Assembly (NCBI RefSeq): GCF_002161175.1
Contig: NZ_NFMA01000011.1
Span: 28,155-92,154 of the forward strand
DNA length: 64,000 nt
Source of the DNA: Flavonifractor sp. An100
Lineage (GTDB): Bacteria > Bacillota > Clostridia > Oscillospirales > Oscillospiraceae
Direction of reading: 5' to 3'
Shown here piece by piece: positions 7,794 to 15,188 of this stretch; position 1 is the first letter of the stretch, and every line of letters starts with the position of its first letter. The notes below the pieces were generated by a model. It was not told the DNA's origin. It saw nothing but the letters and a program-made list of their open reading frames with translations, and ran no database searches. The position numbers and the translations under genes are program-made.

Positions 7794-10241
7794 ATGAACC
7801 ATCCGGAAATCCTCCGCCGTCTCACCCTGGAGCAGAAGGTCGCCCTTCTCTCCGGCCGGGATGTGTGGCATACCCACGCCTTTCCCCAGGCGGGGGTGCC
7901 GGGGATGCTTTTGTCCGACGGTCCCCACGGGGTGCGCCGCCAGACCGGACGGGGGGACCACCTGGGTCTACACAAAAGTGAGCCAGCCACCTGCTTTCCC
8001 ACCGCCGCTGCCCTGGCCAACAGCTGGGATGAACAGCTGCTGGAAGCCTGCGGCCGGGCTATCGGGGAGGAGGCCGTGGCCCAGGGGGTCAACGTGCTGT
8101 TGGGGCCGGGGCTGAACACCAAGCGCAATCCCCTGGGCGGCCGGAATTTTGAGTATTTCTCCGAGGACCCCTATCTGTCGGGGAAGCTAGCCGCCGCTTT
8201 GATCCGGGGGGTGCAGGAAAACGGCATTGCCGCCTGCCCCAAGCATCTGGCGGCCAACTCCCAGGAGCTGCTGCGGATGACCAGTGACAGCGTGGTGGAC
8301 GAGCGGACCCTGCGGGAGCTGTATCTGACCAATTTTGAGATTGCCGTCCGGGAGGGAAAGCCTCTGGCGGTAATGTCCTCCTATAACCGGGTCAACGGTA
8401 CCTATGCCCATGAAAACCCCTATCTGCTCACCCAAGTCCTCCGGCGGGAGTGGGGATTTTCCGGGATGGTGGTTAGCGACTGGGGGGGCTGCAACCGGCA
8501 GAGCGCCGCCCTCCGGGCGGGGGGCAACCTGGAGATGCCGGGCACCTATGGCGACAGCGACCGGGAGGTGTTTGCCGCCCTGGCGGCGGGGGAGCTGACC
8601 GAGGAGGAAGTGGACCGGCGGGTAGACCAGCTGTTGACGGTGGTTCTGTCTACCCAAATTCCTCCGGAGCGGAGGCAGACCTGTGTGGATTGGGAGGGCC
8701 ACCACGCTCTGGCCCGGCAGGCCGCTGCCCAGAGCGGGGTGCTGCTGAAAAATGAAGGGGGGCTGCTGCCCCTTGCTCCGGGGAAGCGGGTGGCGGTGCT
8801 GGGCGAGTTTACCCAGCGCCCCCGGTTCCAGGGGGCTGGATCCTCTCTGGTCTGCCATACCAAGCTGGACCTGCCCCTGGACTGCTTGACCCAAGCGGGT
8901 CTGGAGGTGGTGGGCCACGCCCTGTGTACCGGCGGGGGCGGACATTGGCGGGAGGAGGCCGCCGCCCTGGCCCGCCGGGCGGAGGTGGTGCTCCTCTACC
9001 TGGGCCTGCCCGACTGGATGGAGAGCGAGGGGATGGACCGCTCCCACATGGAGCTGCCCTCCTGGCAGGGGGAGCTGGTGGAGATCGCGGCCCAATCGGG
9101 TACCCCGGTGGTGGCGGTGCTGGCCGGAGGAGCGCCGGTGGAGGTGCCCTGGGCGGACCGGTGCGGGGCCATCCTCCACAGCTACCTGGGCGGCCAGGCG
9201 GGAGCGGGTGCGGTAGCCGATCTGCTCACCGGTCGGGTAAACCCCTCGGGGAAGCTGGCGGAGACCTACCCCTTTTCCTACCAGGACGTGCCCAACCGCT
9301 CCTATTTCCCCGGCCGGGAGCGGACTAGCCAGTACCGGGAGGCCCTGTTTGTGGGCTACCGCTACTACCTCACGGCGGAAAAACCGGTGCGCTGGCCCTT
9401 CGGCTTTGGCCTGAGCTATAGCACCTTCCGGTATGAACAGCTAAAGGTCTCTCCCCAACAGGTGTCCTTTACCCTGACCAACACGGGGGAGCGGGCGGGG
9501 AGCGAGATCGCCCAGCTCTACGTCGCCTGTCCCGGTTCCCGCCTGTTCCGGCCCCGGCGAGAGCTGAAGGGATTTTCCAAGGTGTTTTTGCAGCCGGGGG
9601 AGAGCCGGGCGTGCGTCATCCCCCTGGACGATAAGGCCTTTCGCTACTTTCATGTGGGCAACCACCGCTGGGAGGTGGAGGGCGGGACGTATACCCTGGA
9701 AGTGGGGGCCAGTGCGGAGGATATCCGTCTGTCGGCCTGCCTGGAGGTGGCGGGCACTGGCGCGCCCATTTCCTATGATCCCAATGCCCTGGCTTGCTAC
9801 TATTCCGCCCAGGTGGAGCAGGTGCCTGACTGTGCCTTTGCCGCTCTCCTGGGCCGTCCGGTCCCGCCCCTGGGCTGGGAGCACAGCGCCCCTCTGGACC
9901 TCAACGACAGCCTCTACCGGCTCCCGGACAGCAAGGGCTGGCTGGGACGGCTGGTTGGACGGTCCATCCAGCGGTCCATCCGCCGGGGGGAGGAGCGAGG
10001 CGTGCCCAGCGTCAACGGCCTGTATGTGGCCAGCCTGCCCATTCGGGGACTGGCCAAGCTGTCCAACGGCTGGGTGAGTACCCCCATGGCCCGTTCCCTG
10101 CTCCAAGTGGTCAATGGCCATACCCTCCGGGGCCTTTGGGGCTTTATCCGGGGCTTTGGGAGCAATGAGCGGGAAAAGAGAAGACGGAAACAGATGCTGG
10201 GCTCTTCCCACGGGAATCCCCGGCACAGACCGAAGGCTTGA
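7794..10241 (+). CDS. Glycoside hydrolase family 3 beta-glucosidase
   Basis: The 815-residue protein has the GH3 N-terminal barrel, with substrate-site DGPHGVRR near residue 43 and the nucleophile Asp229 in VVSDWGG. The GH3 C-terminal domain follows, and then a fibronectin-III-like domain (about residues 560-660). A further C-terminal tail of about 130 residues includes a basic region and SNGWVSTPMA, as found in many clostridial cytoplasmic family members. There is no signal peptide, so it should act on imported beta-glucosides or cellobiose-like oligosaccharides. The next gene begins 19 nt later, so trmO may be read through from here. Confidence 0.92.
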   Translation: MNHPEILRRLTLEQKVALLSGRDVWHTHAFPQAGVPGMLLSDGPHGVRRQTGRGDHLGLHKSEPATCFPTAAALANSWDEQLLEACGRAIGEEAVAQGVNVLLGPGLNTKRNPLGGRNFEYFSEDPYLSGKLAAALIRGVQENGIAACPKHLAANSQELLRMTSDSVVDERTLRELYLTNFEIAVREGKPLAVMSSYNRVNGTYAHENPYLLTQVLRREWGFSGMVVSDWGGCNRQSAALRAGGNLEMPGTYGDSDREVFAALAAGELTEEEVDRRVDQLLTVVLSTQIPPERRQTCVDWEGHHALARQAAAQSGVLLKNEGGLLPLAPGKRVAVLGEFTQRPRFQGAGSSLVCHTKLDLPLDCLTQAGLEVVGHALCTGGGGHWREEAAALARRAEVVLLYLGLPDWMESEGMDRSHMELPSWQGELVEIAAQSGTPVVAVLAGGAPVEVPWADRCGAILHSYLGGQAGAGAVADLLTGRVNPSGKLAETYPFSYQDVPNRSYFPGRERTSQYREALFVGYRYYLTAEKPVRWPFGFGLSYSTFRYEQLKVSPQQVSFTLTNTGERAGSEIAQLYVACPGSRLFRPRRELKGFSKVFLQPGESRACVIPLDDKAFRYFHVGNHRWEVEGGTYTLEVGASAEDIRLSACLEVAGTGAPISYDPNALACYYSAQVEQVPDCAFAALLGRPVPPLGWEHSAPLDLNDSLYRLPDSKGWLGRLVGRSIQRSIRRGEERGVPSVNGLYVASLPIRGLAKLSNGWVSTPMARSLLQVVNGHTLRGLWGFIRGFGSNEREKRRRKQMLGSSHGNPRHRPKA

Positions 10242-10260
10242 ACGAGAAGGAGGAAGCACC

Positions 10261-10956
10261 ATGTCCCAGACGGCGCAGATCCATGTGATCGCCCATATAG
10301 ACAGCGAGTTCCCCACCAAATTCGGCATCCCCCGCCAGAGCGGACTGGTGCAGGCGCTGGAGGCGAGGGTGGTCTTTGAGCCGGAGTACCGCAACCCCGA
10401 CGCCCTGCGGGGCCTGGAGGGCTTTTCCCACCTGTGGCTCATCTGGGAGTTTTCCCAGGCCCGGCGGGAGGGGTGGTCCCCCACGGTCCGTCCTCCCCGG
10501 CTGGGAGGCAACCAGCGGCTGGGGGTCTTTGCCACCCGCTCCCCCTTCCGGCCCAACCCCATCGGCCTGAGCTGCGTGGGCCTGAAGGGGATAGACCTCT
10601 ACACGCCCCAGGGGCCGGTGCTCTATGTGATAGGGGCCGACCTGATGGACGGCACCCCCATCTATGACATCAAGCCCTACCTGCCCTACGCCGACGCCCA
10701 CCCCGAGGCTGTGGGAGGCTTTGCTTCCGTGCCCAAGGGGGAGAGCCTGGAGGTGGAGTGGGAAGGAGAGCTGTGGCAGCGGGTGCCACCGGAAAAGCGG
10801 GAGGCCCTGCGGGGGGTGCTGGCCCAGGACCCCCGTCCCGCCTACCAGGACGACCCCCAGCGGATCTACGGAATGGCCTTCGGCGGCCTAGAGGTTCGCT
10901 TCCGGGTGGAGGGACAGCGGCTGATTGTAGTAGAGGTGGAGCGGGCAAAACATTAA
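10261..10956 (+). CDS. trmO: tRNA (N6-threonylcarbamoyladenosine(37)-N6)-methyltransferase TrmO
   Basis: The 231-residue protein is of the YaeB/TsaA fold. It shows the conserved RQSGLV region, GFSHLWLIWEF, then the family hallmark RSPFRPNPIGLS and a DGTPIYDIKPYLPYAD segment. These are the SAM- and tRNA-binding loops of TrmO, which methylates t6A37 in ANN-decoding tRNAs. ATG 10261 follows GAAGGAGG at good distance; the longer frame opening at 10114 lies in the GH3 gene and is not used. Confidence 0.92.
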   Translation: MSQTAQIHVIAHIDSEFPTKFGIPRQSGLVQALEARVVFEPEYRNPDALRGLEGFSHLWLIWEFSQARREGWSPTVRPPRLGGNQRLGVFATRSPFRPNPIGLSCVGLKGIDLYTPQGPVLYVIGADLMDGTPIYDIKPYLPYADAHPEAVGGFASVPKGESLEVEWEGELWQRVPPEKREALRGVLAQDPRPAYQDDPQRIYGMAFGGLEVRFRVEGQRLIVVEVERAKH

Positions 10957-10987
10957 CAGAACTTTCATAGCCATTTGCGGCGGTTTG

Positions 10988-10996
10988 TGGTATGAT
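10988..10996 (+). promoter_or_regulatory. Extended -10 promoter of darA
   Basis: TGG directly precedes TATGAT (10991-10996), an extended -10 element. No good -35 is seen at the expected distance. The start codon lies about 37 nt downstream. Confidence 0.45.
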
Positions 10997-11032
10997 AGGA
11001 ACTACTAGGAACAAGCGATGGGAGGCATAGGA

Positions 11033-11368
11033 ATGAAACTCATCTTTGCGGTGATCCGGGACAAGGACGCCAACGACGCGGTGGAAGAACTGATTGAACG
11101 GCGGATCGGAGTGACCAAGCTGGCCAGTACCGGCGGCTTTCTCCGGGACGGCAACACCACCCTTATGATCGGCACGGAGGACAACCGGGTGGAGGAAGTG
11201 ATGCAGGCGTTGAAGGAGACCTGTGCCAAGCGCAGCCAGATGGAGGTAGTGGCGCCCCACGCCACAGGGGGAGTTCCGGTATGGAACCTGGGCTATGCGC
11301 CGGTGAAAGTAGAGGTGGGCGGAGCCACCGTATTTGTGCTGGACGTGGAGCAGTTCCGAAAGCTGTAA
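11033..11368 (+). CDS. darA: Cyclic-di-AMP receptor, PII-like DarA/PstA
   Basis: The 111-residue protein matches the PII-like c-di-AMP receptor family: MKLIFAVIRDKDA at the start, then KLASTGGFLRDGNTTLMIG, the loop that binds the nucleotide, and VEEVMQAL. In Firmicutes it is a cytoplasmic trimer linked to osmolyte and cell-wall homeostasis. ATG 11033 has GGAGG at 11021-11025, whereas ATG 11018 would lie before that site. It is a single gene with its own promoter and terminator. Confidence 0.92.
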   Translation: MKLIFAVIRDKDANDAVEELIERRIGVTKLASTGGFLRDGNTTLMIGTEDNRVEEVMQALKETCAKRSQMEVVAPHATGGVPVWNLGYAPVKVEVGGATVFVLDVEQFRKL

Positions 11369-11373
11369 GGGTC

Positions 11374-11406
11374 AGTCCCGGCCGCAATCGGCCGGGACTT
11401 TTTTTA
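11374..11406 (+). terminator. Terminator of darA
   Basis: An 11-bp perfect stem (AGTCCCGGCCG 11374-11384, CGGCCGGGACT 11389-11399) with a CAAT loop runs into seven T residues. Confidence 0.95.
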
Positions 11407-11468
11407 AAAATAGAAAGGTTCCACCGGATGGAAGGCCATAGTTGAGAGAAAAAATGGGGAGAATGGGG

Positions 11469-11499
11469 TTGACCTTCTCCCTGGTGGAAGGTGTATGGT
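11469..11499 (+). promoter_or_regulatory. MerR-type promoter/operator with 19-bp spacer
   Basis: TTGACC (11469-11474) and TATGGT (11494-11499) are separated by 19 bp, the overlong spacer that MerR-family activators untwist. The spacer holds the dyad ACCTTC (11472-11477) and GAAGGT (11487-11492). It lies 23 nt before the merR start, so autoregulation is expected. The same element occurs at 30386-30416. Confidence 0.8.
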
Positions 11500-11522
11500 A
11501 GCCTCAGAAAGGAGAGCGGAGG

Positions 11523-12176
11523 GTGAAAATCAACGAGGTAGAGGCCCAGGTGGGCATTACAAAAAAGAATATCCGCTTTTATGAGGAACAGGGCCTGCTC
11601 TCCCCCCGGCGCAACAGCGAAAACGGCTACCGGGACTACGGTCCGGCGGAGGTGGAGACACTGCGGCGGATCAAGCTGCTGCGCAAGCTGGGGGTGCCCC
11701 TGGAGGAGATCCGGCGGATGCAGGGGGGCGGCTGTACGGTGGCGGACGGCATGCGCCGTCACCTGGTCACCCTGGAGCGGGAGCGGCGGAACCTGGAGCA
11801 ATCCATGGAGCTGTGCCGGGCGCTGAAGGACCGGGAGATCCGGCTGGAGGACCTGGAGGCGGGCGAGCTGCTGGAGGAGATGGAGCGATTGGAGCGGGAG
11901 GGCGCCACCTTTTTGAACAGGCAGGTGGGGGACGCCCGCCGCATCCGGTATGTAGCCCCTTCGGTGGTGGCGGTGCTCACCGTGCTGCTTATGGGCGGTC
12001 TCATCGGACTGATGCTGTGGGCCTTTGCCATCGACGCCTCGGACGCCCCGCCCCTGCCGCTGATCGTGGTGCTGGTGATGCTCCCTGGAGTGGTCATCCT
12101 GGGTGTGCTGCTGGCGCTGTACCAGCGGATTCGGGAGATTCAGAAAGGAGAGGCCGACGATGCGAAAAACTACTAA
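11523..12176 (+). CDS. MerR-family regulator with two C-terminal membrane helices
   Basis: Residues 1-70 form a MerR winged-helix DNA-binding domain (KKNIRFYEEQGLL, NGYRDY, LRKLGVPLEEI). A coiled coil follows to about 130. Two hydrophobic segments, about 143-170 and 178-200, replace the usual effector-binding domain, so it is probably a membrane-tethered regulator. The tail ends REIQKGEADDAKNY, a pattern repeated in the next two proteins. The single cysteine near the hinge (Cys71) and Cys98 could sense thiols or metals, but this is conjecture. GTG 11523 follows AAAGGAGAGCGGAGG. The gene leads an operon of four overlapping genes. Confidence 0.88.
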   Translation: MKINEVEAQVGITKKNIRFYEEQGLLSPRRNSENGYRDYGPAEVETLRRIKLLRKLGVPLEEIRRMQGGGCTVADGMRRHLVTLERERRNLEQSMELCRALKDREIRLEDLEAGELLEEMERLEREGATFLNRQVGDARRIRYVAPSVVAVLTVLLMGGLIGLMLWAFAIDASDAPPLPLIVVLVMLPGVVILGVLLALYQRIREIQKGEADDAKNY

Positions 12177-12414
12177 GGGCCACGGAATGGCCGGAGCCGT
12201 GTTGACGGCCGTATTGGTGGCAGGCCTGATGGTGCTGCTGGTAGTTGCCATGCTGACCGGATATTTTGGCGGCAGCACCGATGGAGCGGCCACCGCGCTG
12301 GTGCTGGTCTATGTGCTGATTTTGTTGGCGGTGGCGGGGGGCGTGATGGCCGCCCTGGTCCAGCGCTGGCGGGAGGTGAAGGGAGGAGAGGAAGATGAAG
12401 CCCGGAAATACTGA
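12160..12414 (+). CDS. Small two-helix membrane protein with KGGE..KY tail
   Basis: The 84-residue protein has two hydrophobic segments (about residues 10-33 and 44-66) and ends REVKGGEEDEARKY. It starts at ATG 12160, 17 nt before the merR stop, so translation is coupled. No enzymatic motif is visible. Size and layout match the membrane half of the preceding MerR protein (two helices, then R-E-hydrophobic-K/Q-x-GE tail), suggesting that it arose from the same module. It may pair with the membrane part of the regulator. Confidence 0.75.
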   Translation: MRKTTKGHGMAGAVLTAVLVAGLMVLLVVAMLTGYFGGSTDGAATALVLVYVLILLAVAGGVMAALVQRWREVKGGEEDEARKY

Positions 12415-12661
12415 TCCGAACCGTCAGCGGGAGCTGAGACGGGAGGCAGTAAAGGGAGCTGTGCTGTACTGCCTGGCCCAGCTGGCCACCGTGGCGGTGC
12501 TACTGGGGGGACGGCTGCTGGTGAGCGAGGGCTGGCTGGACACGCTGCTGTTGGTGCTGGCGTTGGCGGACCTGATTTCCATCCCCCCAGTATTTCTGGT
12601 ACTCAAGGAGCGGCTGAAGGAAATCAAAGGAGGAGAGTTAGATGCTGCTGGTAAATATTGA
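12395..12661 (+). CDS. Small two-helix membrane protein with KGGE..KY tail
   Basis: The 88-residue protein has a basic N-terminus, two hydrophobic segments (about 21-42 and 48-68) and the tail KEIKGGELDAAGKY. ATG 12395 overlaps the previous gene by 20 nt; the codons for KGGE of the upstream gene (GGGAGGAGAG) double as its ribosome site. Together with the previous two genes it forms a series of membrane proteins with the same C-terminal pattern. Function unknown. Confidence 0.75.
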   Translation: MKPGNTDPNRQRELRREAVKGAVLYCLAQLATVAVLLGGRLLVSEGWLDTLLLVLALADLISIPPVFLVLKERLKEIKGGELDAAGKY

Positions 12662-12953
12662 TTACATCCCCGGCAAGGACCTGGAGGTGCTGGGCCTGGT
12701 GAAGGGCACGGTGGTCCAGTCCAAAAACTTCGGGAAGGACTTTATGGCGGGTATGAAAACCCTGGTGGGCGGCGAGATCACCAGCTACACCGAGATGCTC
12801 AACGAGGCTAGACAGATTGCCGTCAAGCGGATGGTGGATGAGGCGGAGGCCCTGGGGGCAGATGCCATTGTGAACATCCGTTACGGCTCCTCCTCGGTGA
12901 TGCAGGGGGCGGCAGAGGTGATTGCCTACGGCACTGCGGTAAAATATCGATAA
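12642..12953 (+). CDS. YbjQ/UPF0145 family protein
   Basis: The 103-residue protein matches the YbjQ (DUF74) family: a beta strand IPGKDLEVLGLVKG, then a long helix with EARQIAVKRMVDEAEALGADAIVNIRY, and AYGTAVKY at the end. The family forms pentamers or decamers and has been linked to heavy-metal or lipid association without a defined activity. ATG 12642 lies inside the preceding gene with AAAGGAGGAGAG ahead. Its membership in a MerR operon fits a stress-response role. Confidence 0.88.
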   Translation: MLLVNIDYIPGKDLEVLGLVKGTVVQSKNFGKDFMAGMKTLVGGEITSYTEMLNEARQIAVKRMVDEAEALGADAIVNIRYGSSSVMQGAAEVIAYGTAVKYR

Positions 12954-12963
12954 AAAAGCTATG

Positions 12964-12996
12964 GGGCCGTCCCTGTTACAGGGACGGCCCGATTTT
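12964..12996 (+). terminator. Terminator of the MerR operon
   Basis: A 12-bp perfect stem (GGGCCGTCCCTG 12964-12975, CAGGGACGGCCC 12979-12990) has a 3-nt loop and is followed by GATTTTG. Confidence 0.85.
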
Positions 12997-13078
12997 GTGG
13001 GGATAGTTTGCCTGGGCAGGCGGCATACTGACAGAAGAACACGCCGGTTTCAGCCGGCAGTTGAGAAAGGAGCATGTT

Positions 13079-14041
13079 ATGTCAGTCAATCCCAGAAAAG
13101 CGGCCATTATCGGCTGCGGTTCGGTAGGGGCCTCCATCGCCTTTCGGTTTTTGCAGCTGGGCCTGTTTTCCCAGCTGGTGCTGCTGGATGCCAACCGGGA
13201 CAAGGCGGAGGGGGAGGCTATGGACCTCAGCGACGGCCTGCCCTACGGCGCCTCCATGGAGATCACCGCTGGTACCTACGACGACGTGGCCGACTGTGCC
13301 CTGGTGGTCATCACCGCCGGGGCCAACCAGAAGCCGGGGGAGACCCGCCTGGATCTGATCGGCAAAAATATCGCCATCCTCAAGAGCATTTTGGAGCAGA
13401 TCACGGCCCGGGACTTTGGGGGGATCCTCCTCATCGTCTCTAACCCGGTGGATGTGCTCACCTATGCGGCCTGGCGGCTGACGGGCTATCCCCGGAGCCG
13501 GGTGCTGGGCTCCGGCACGGTGCTGGACACCGGGCGGCTCAAGCAGCTGCTGGGGGACAAGCTGGGGGTGGACAGCCGAAATGTCCACGCCTTTATCATC
13601 GGGGAGCACGGAGACAGCGAGCTGGCGGTGTGGAGCGGGGCCAACGTGTCCGGGGTGGACCTGGAGGACTTCTGCCGCCTGCGGGGGGATGGCCTGGGCC
13701 ACAAGGAGCTGGAGGAGCTATATGAACAGGTCCGGGACAGCGCCTATGAGATCATCCGCCGCAAGGGGGCCACCTACTACGGCATCGCCATGGCGGTGGG
13801 GCGTATTGCCCAGTGTATTGTGCGGGATGAGCACGGCGTGCTCCCCGTCTCGGCGGTGTTGCAGGGGGAATACGGCCTAAAGGGGCTGGCCCTGAGTGTG
13901 CCCGCGGTGGTGGACCGGGGCGGGTTGGAGGAGATTTTGGAGATCCCTCTGAGCCAGGAGGAGCGCTGGGCCCTCACCGCCTCCGCTCATCAGATGGAGC
14001 AGGCCATTGCCTGCCTGGACCTACCAGGAGAGAAAAAATAG
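13079..14041 (+). CDS. ldh: L-lactate dehydrogenase
   Basis: The 320-residue enzyme reduces pyruvate to L-lactate with NADH. It shows the NAD-binding GCGSVGAS, the adenine-side acidic residue in LLDANRDKAEGEA, GANQKPGETRLDL, and the active-site segment IIGEHGDSELAVWS with the catalytic histidine. The residue choice after GEHGD and the substrate loop favour lactate over malate dehydrogenase. ATG 13079 follows AAAGGAG; the upstream in-frame start at 13061 is less well placed. It may be co-transcribed with spoIID, which starts 60 nt later, since no terminator separates them. Confidence 0.9.
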   Translation: MSVNPRKAAIIGCGSVGASIAFRFLQLGLFSQLVLLDANRDKAEGEAMDLSDGLPYGASMEITAGTYDDVADCALVVITAGANQKPGETRLDLIGKNIAILKSILEQITARDFGGILLIVSNPVDVLTYAAWRLTGYPRSRVLGSGTVLDTGRLKQLLGDKLGVDSRNVHAFIIGEHGDSELAVWSGANVSGVDLEDFCRLRGDGLGHKELEELYEQVRDSAYEIIRRKGATYYGIAMAVGRIAQCIVRDEHGVLPVSAVLQGEYGLKGLALSVPAVVDRGGLEEILEIPLSQEERWALTASAHQMEQAIACLDLPGEKK

Positions 14042-14070
14042 GAATAAGTGGTCCTCTCTTCCCATATGCT
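14042..14070 (+). promoter_or_regulatory. Possible sigma-E-like promoter of spoIID
   Basis: GAATAA (14042-14047) and CATATGCT (14063-14070) lie 15 bp apart and loosely resemble sporulation sigma-E elements (CATA at -10). The match is partial, and the assignment leans on the gene it precedes. Confidence 0.25.
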
Positions 14071-14101
14071 GTTTTATCTAGCCTATGGGGAGGGGACGGG
14101 A

Positions 14102-15139
14102 ATGCGCCTGGGTCGGACAAGGATTGGATTTTTTGGAGTGGTGGGGACCCGGCAGGTGGTGGCCGCGGCCTTAGCGCTGGTGACCGTCACCTTTTTTCTC
14201 CCAGCCGCCTCCATTCCTGCCCAGCCCATGGGGGTGGGGGAGGAGGAGCCGCTGGGCGAATTGCCTCTGGACCGGGCCGCCCAGACCATGGCCTCCAAGG
14301 ACAAGGGGAGGGCGGTGCGGCTGCTGGAAAAGGACGGCACGGTCACCGACCTGACCATGGAGGAATACCTGTGGGGTGTGGTGGCGGCGGAGATGCCCGC
14401 CTCCTTTGAGGAGGAAGCGCTGAAGGCCCAGGCCTGCGCCGCCCGGACCTATACGGTGATCTGCCAGGGGGCGTCCAAGCATCCCGAGGCCGACATCTGT
14501 GCCGACAGTACCTGCTGCCAGGCCTATATTGCCCGGGACGCGGCGGAAGCCCGGTGGGGGCTGAACGCGGGAAGCTATTCCGATAAAATCCAGCGAGCGG
14601 TGGAGGGGACCGACGGCCTGGGGATTTTATATGAGGGAGAGCCCATCCAGGCCCTCTTTTTCTCCTCCGCCGCCGGACAGACGGTGGACGCGGTGGAGGT
14701 CTGGGGCAACAGCGTGGACTACTTGAAGAGCGTGGACAGCCCGGAGGGGGAAGAGGTGCCCAACTACCACTCCCAGGTGGTGCTCACCGCCCAGCAGGTC
14801 AAGGACGCCGTCCTGGCGGCCTATCCCGGGGCGGACCTGTCGGGGGACCCGGGGAGCTGGTTTGGGACCCCTGTGTGTGCCCAGGGGGAGACGGTGTCCT
14901 CCATAACGGTGGGGGGCGTCACCCTCACCGGGGGACAGGTGCGCTCCCTCTTCTCCCTGCGCTCGGCCACCTTCACGGTGGATTGGGACGGGGAGCAGTT
15001 TACCTTCTCTGTCACCGGCTACGGCCACGGGGTGGGAATGAGCCAGTATGGGGCCAATGCCATGGCCAAGGAGGGCTCCGACTTCCGGGAGATCCTCACC
15101 TGGTACTACACCGGAACAGAGGTGACCGATCTGTGGTAA
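14102..15139 (+). CDS. spoIID: Stage II sporulation protein D
   Basis: The 345-residue protein begins with a basic stretch and a membrane anchor (about residues 18-36). It contains the SpoIID/LytB domain: EYLWGVVAAEMPASFEEEALKAQ with the catalytic glutamate, ARTY, and GYGHGVGMSQYGA near the C-terminus, ending FREILTWYYTG. SpoIID is the lytic transglycosylase of the DMP machine that drives engulfment by the mother cell. ATG 14102 was chosen over GTG 14048 because of the GGGGAGGGGA site just before it and the canonical anchor that results. spoIIM and spoIIP are not in the window. Confidence 0.9.
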   Translation: MRLGRTRIGFFGVVGTRQVVAAALALVTVTFFLPAASIPAQPMGVGEEEPLGELPLDRAAQTMASKDKGRAVRLLEKDGTVTDLTMEEYLWGVVAAEMPASFEEEALKAQACAARTYTVICQGASKHPEADICADSTCCQAYIARDAAEARWGLNAGSYSDKIQRAVEGTDGLGILYEGEPIQALFFSSAAGQTVDAVEVWGNSVDYLKSVDSPEGEEVPNYHSQVVLTAQQVKDAVLAAYPGADLSGDPGSWFGTPVCAQGETVSSITVGGVTLTGGQVRSLFSLRSATFTVDWDGEQFTFSVTGYGHGVGMSQYGANAMAKEGSDFREILTWYYTGTEVTDLW

Positions 15140-15148
15140 AACAAAAAG

Positions 15149-15177
15149 GGGCGGGACGTCACATTGGCGTCCCGCCC
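15149..15177. terminator. Bidirectional terminator between spoIID and mnmE
   Basis: A 10-bp perfect stem (GGGCGGGACG 15149-15158, CGTCCCGCCC 15168-15177) is flanked by A-rich sequence on the left and T-containing sequence on the right. It lies between convergent genes. Confidence 0.8.
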
Positions 15178-15188
15178 TAAGTTTACCG

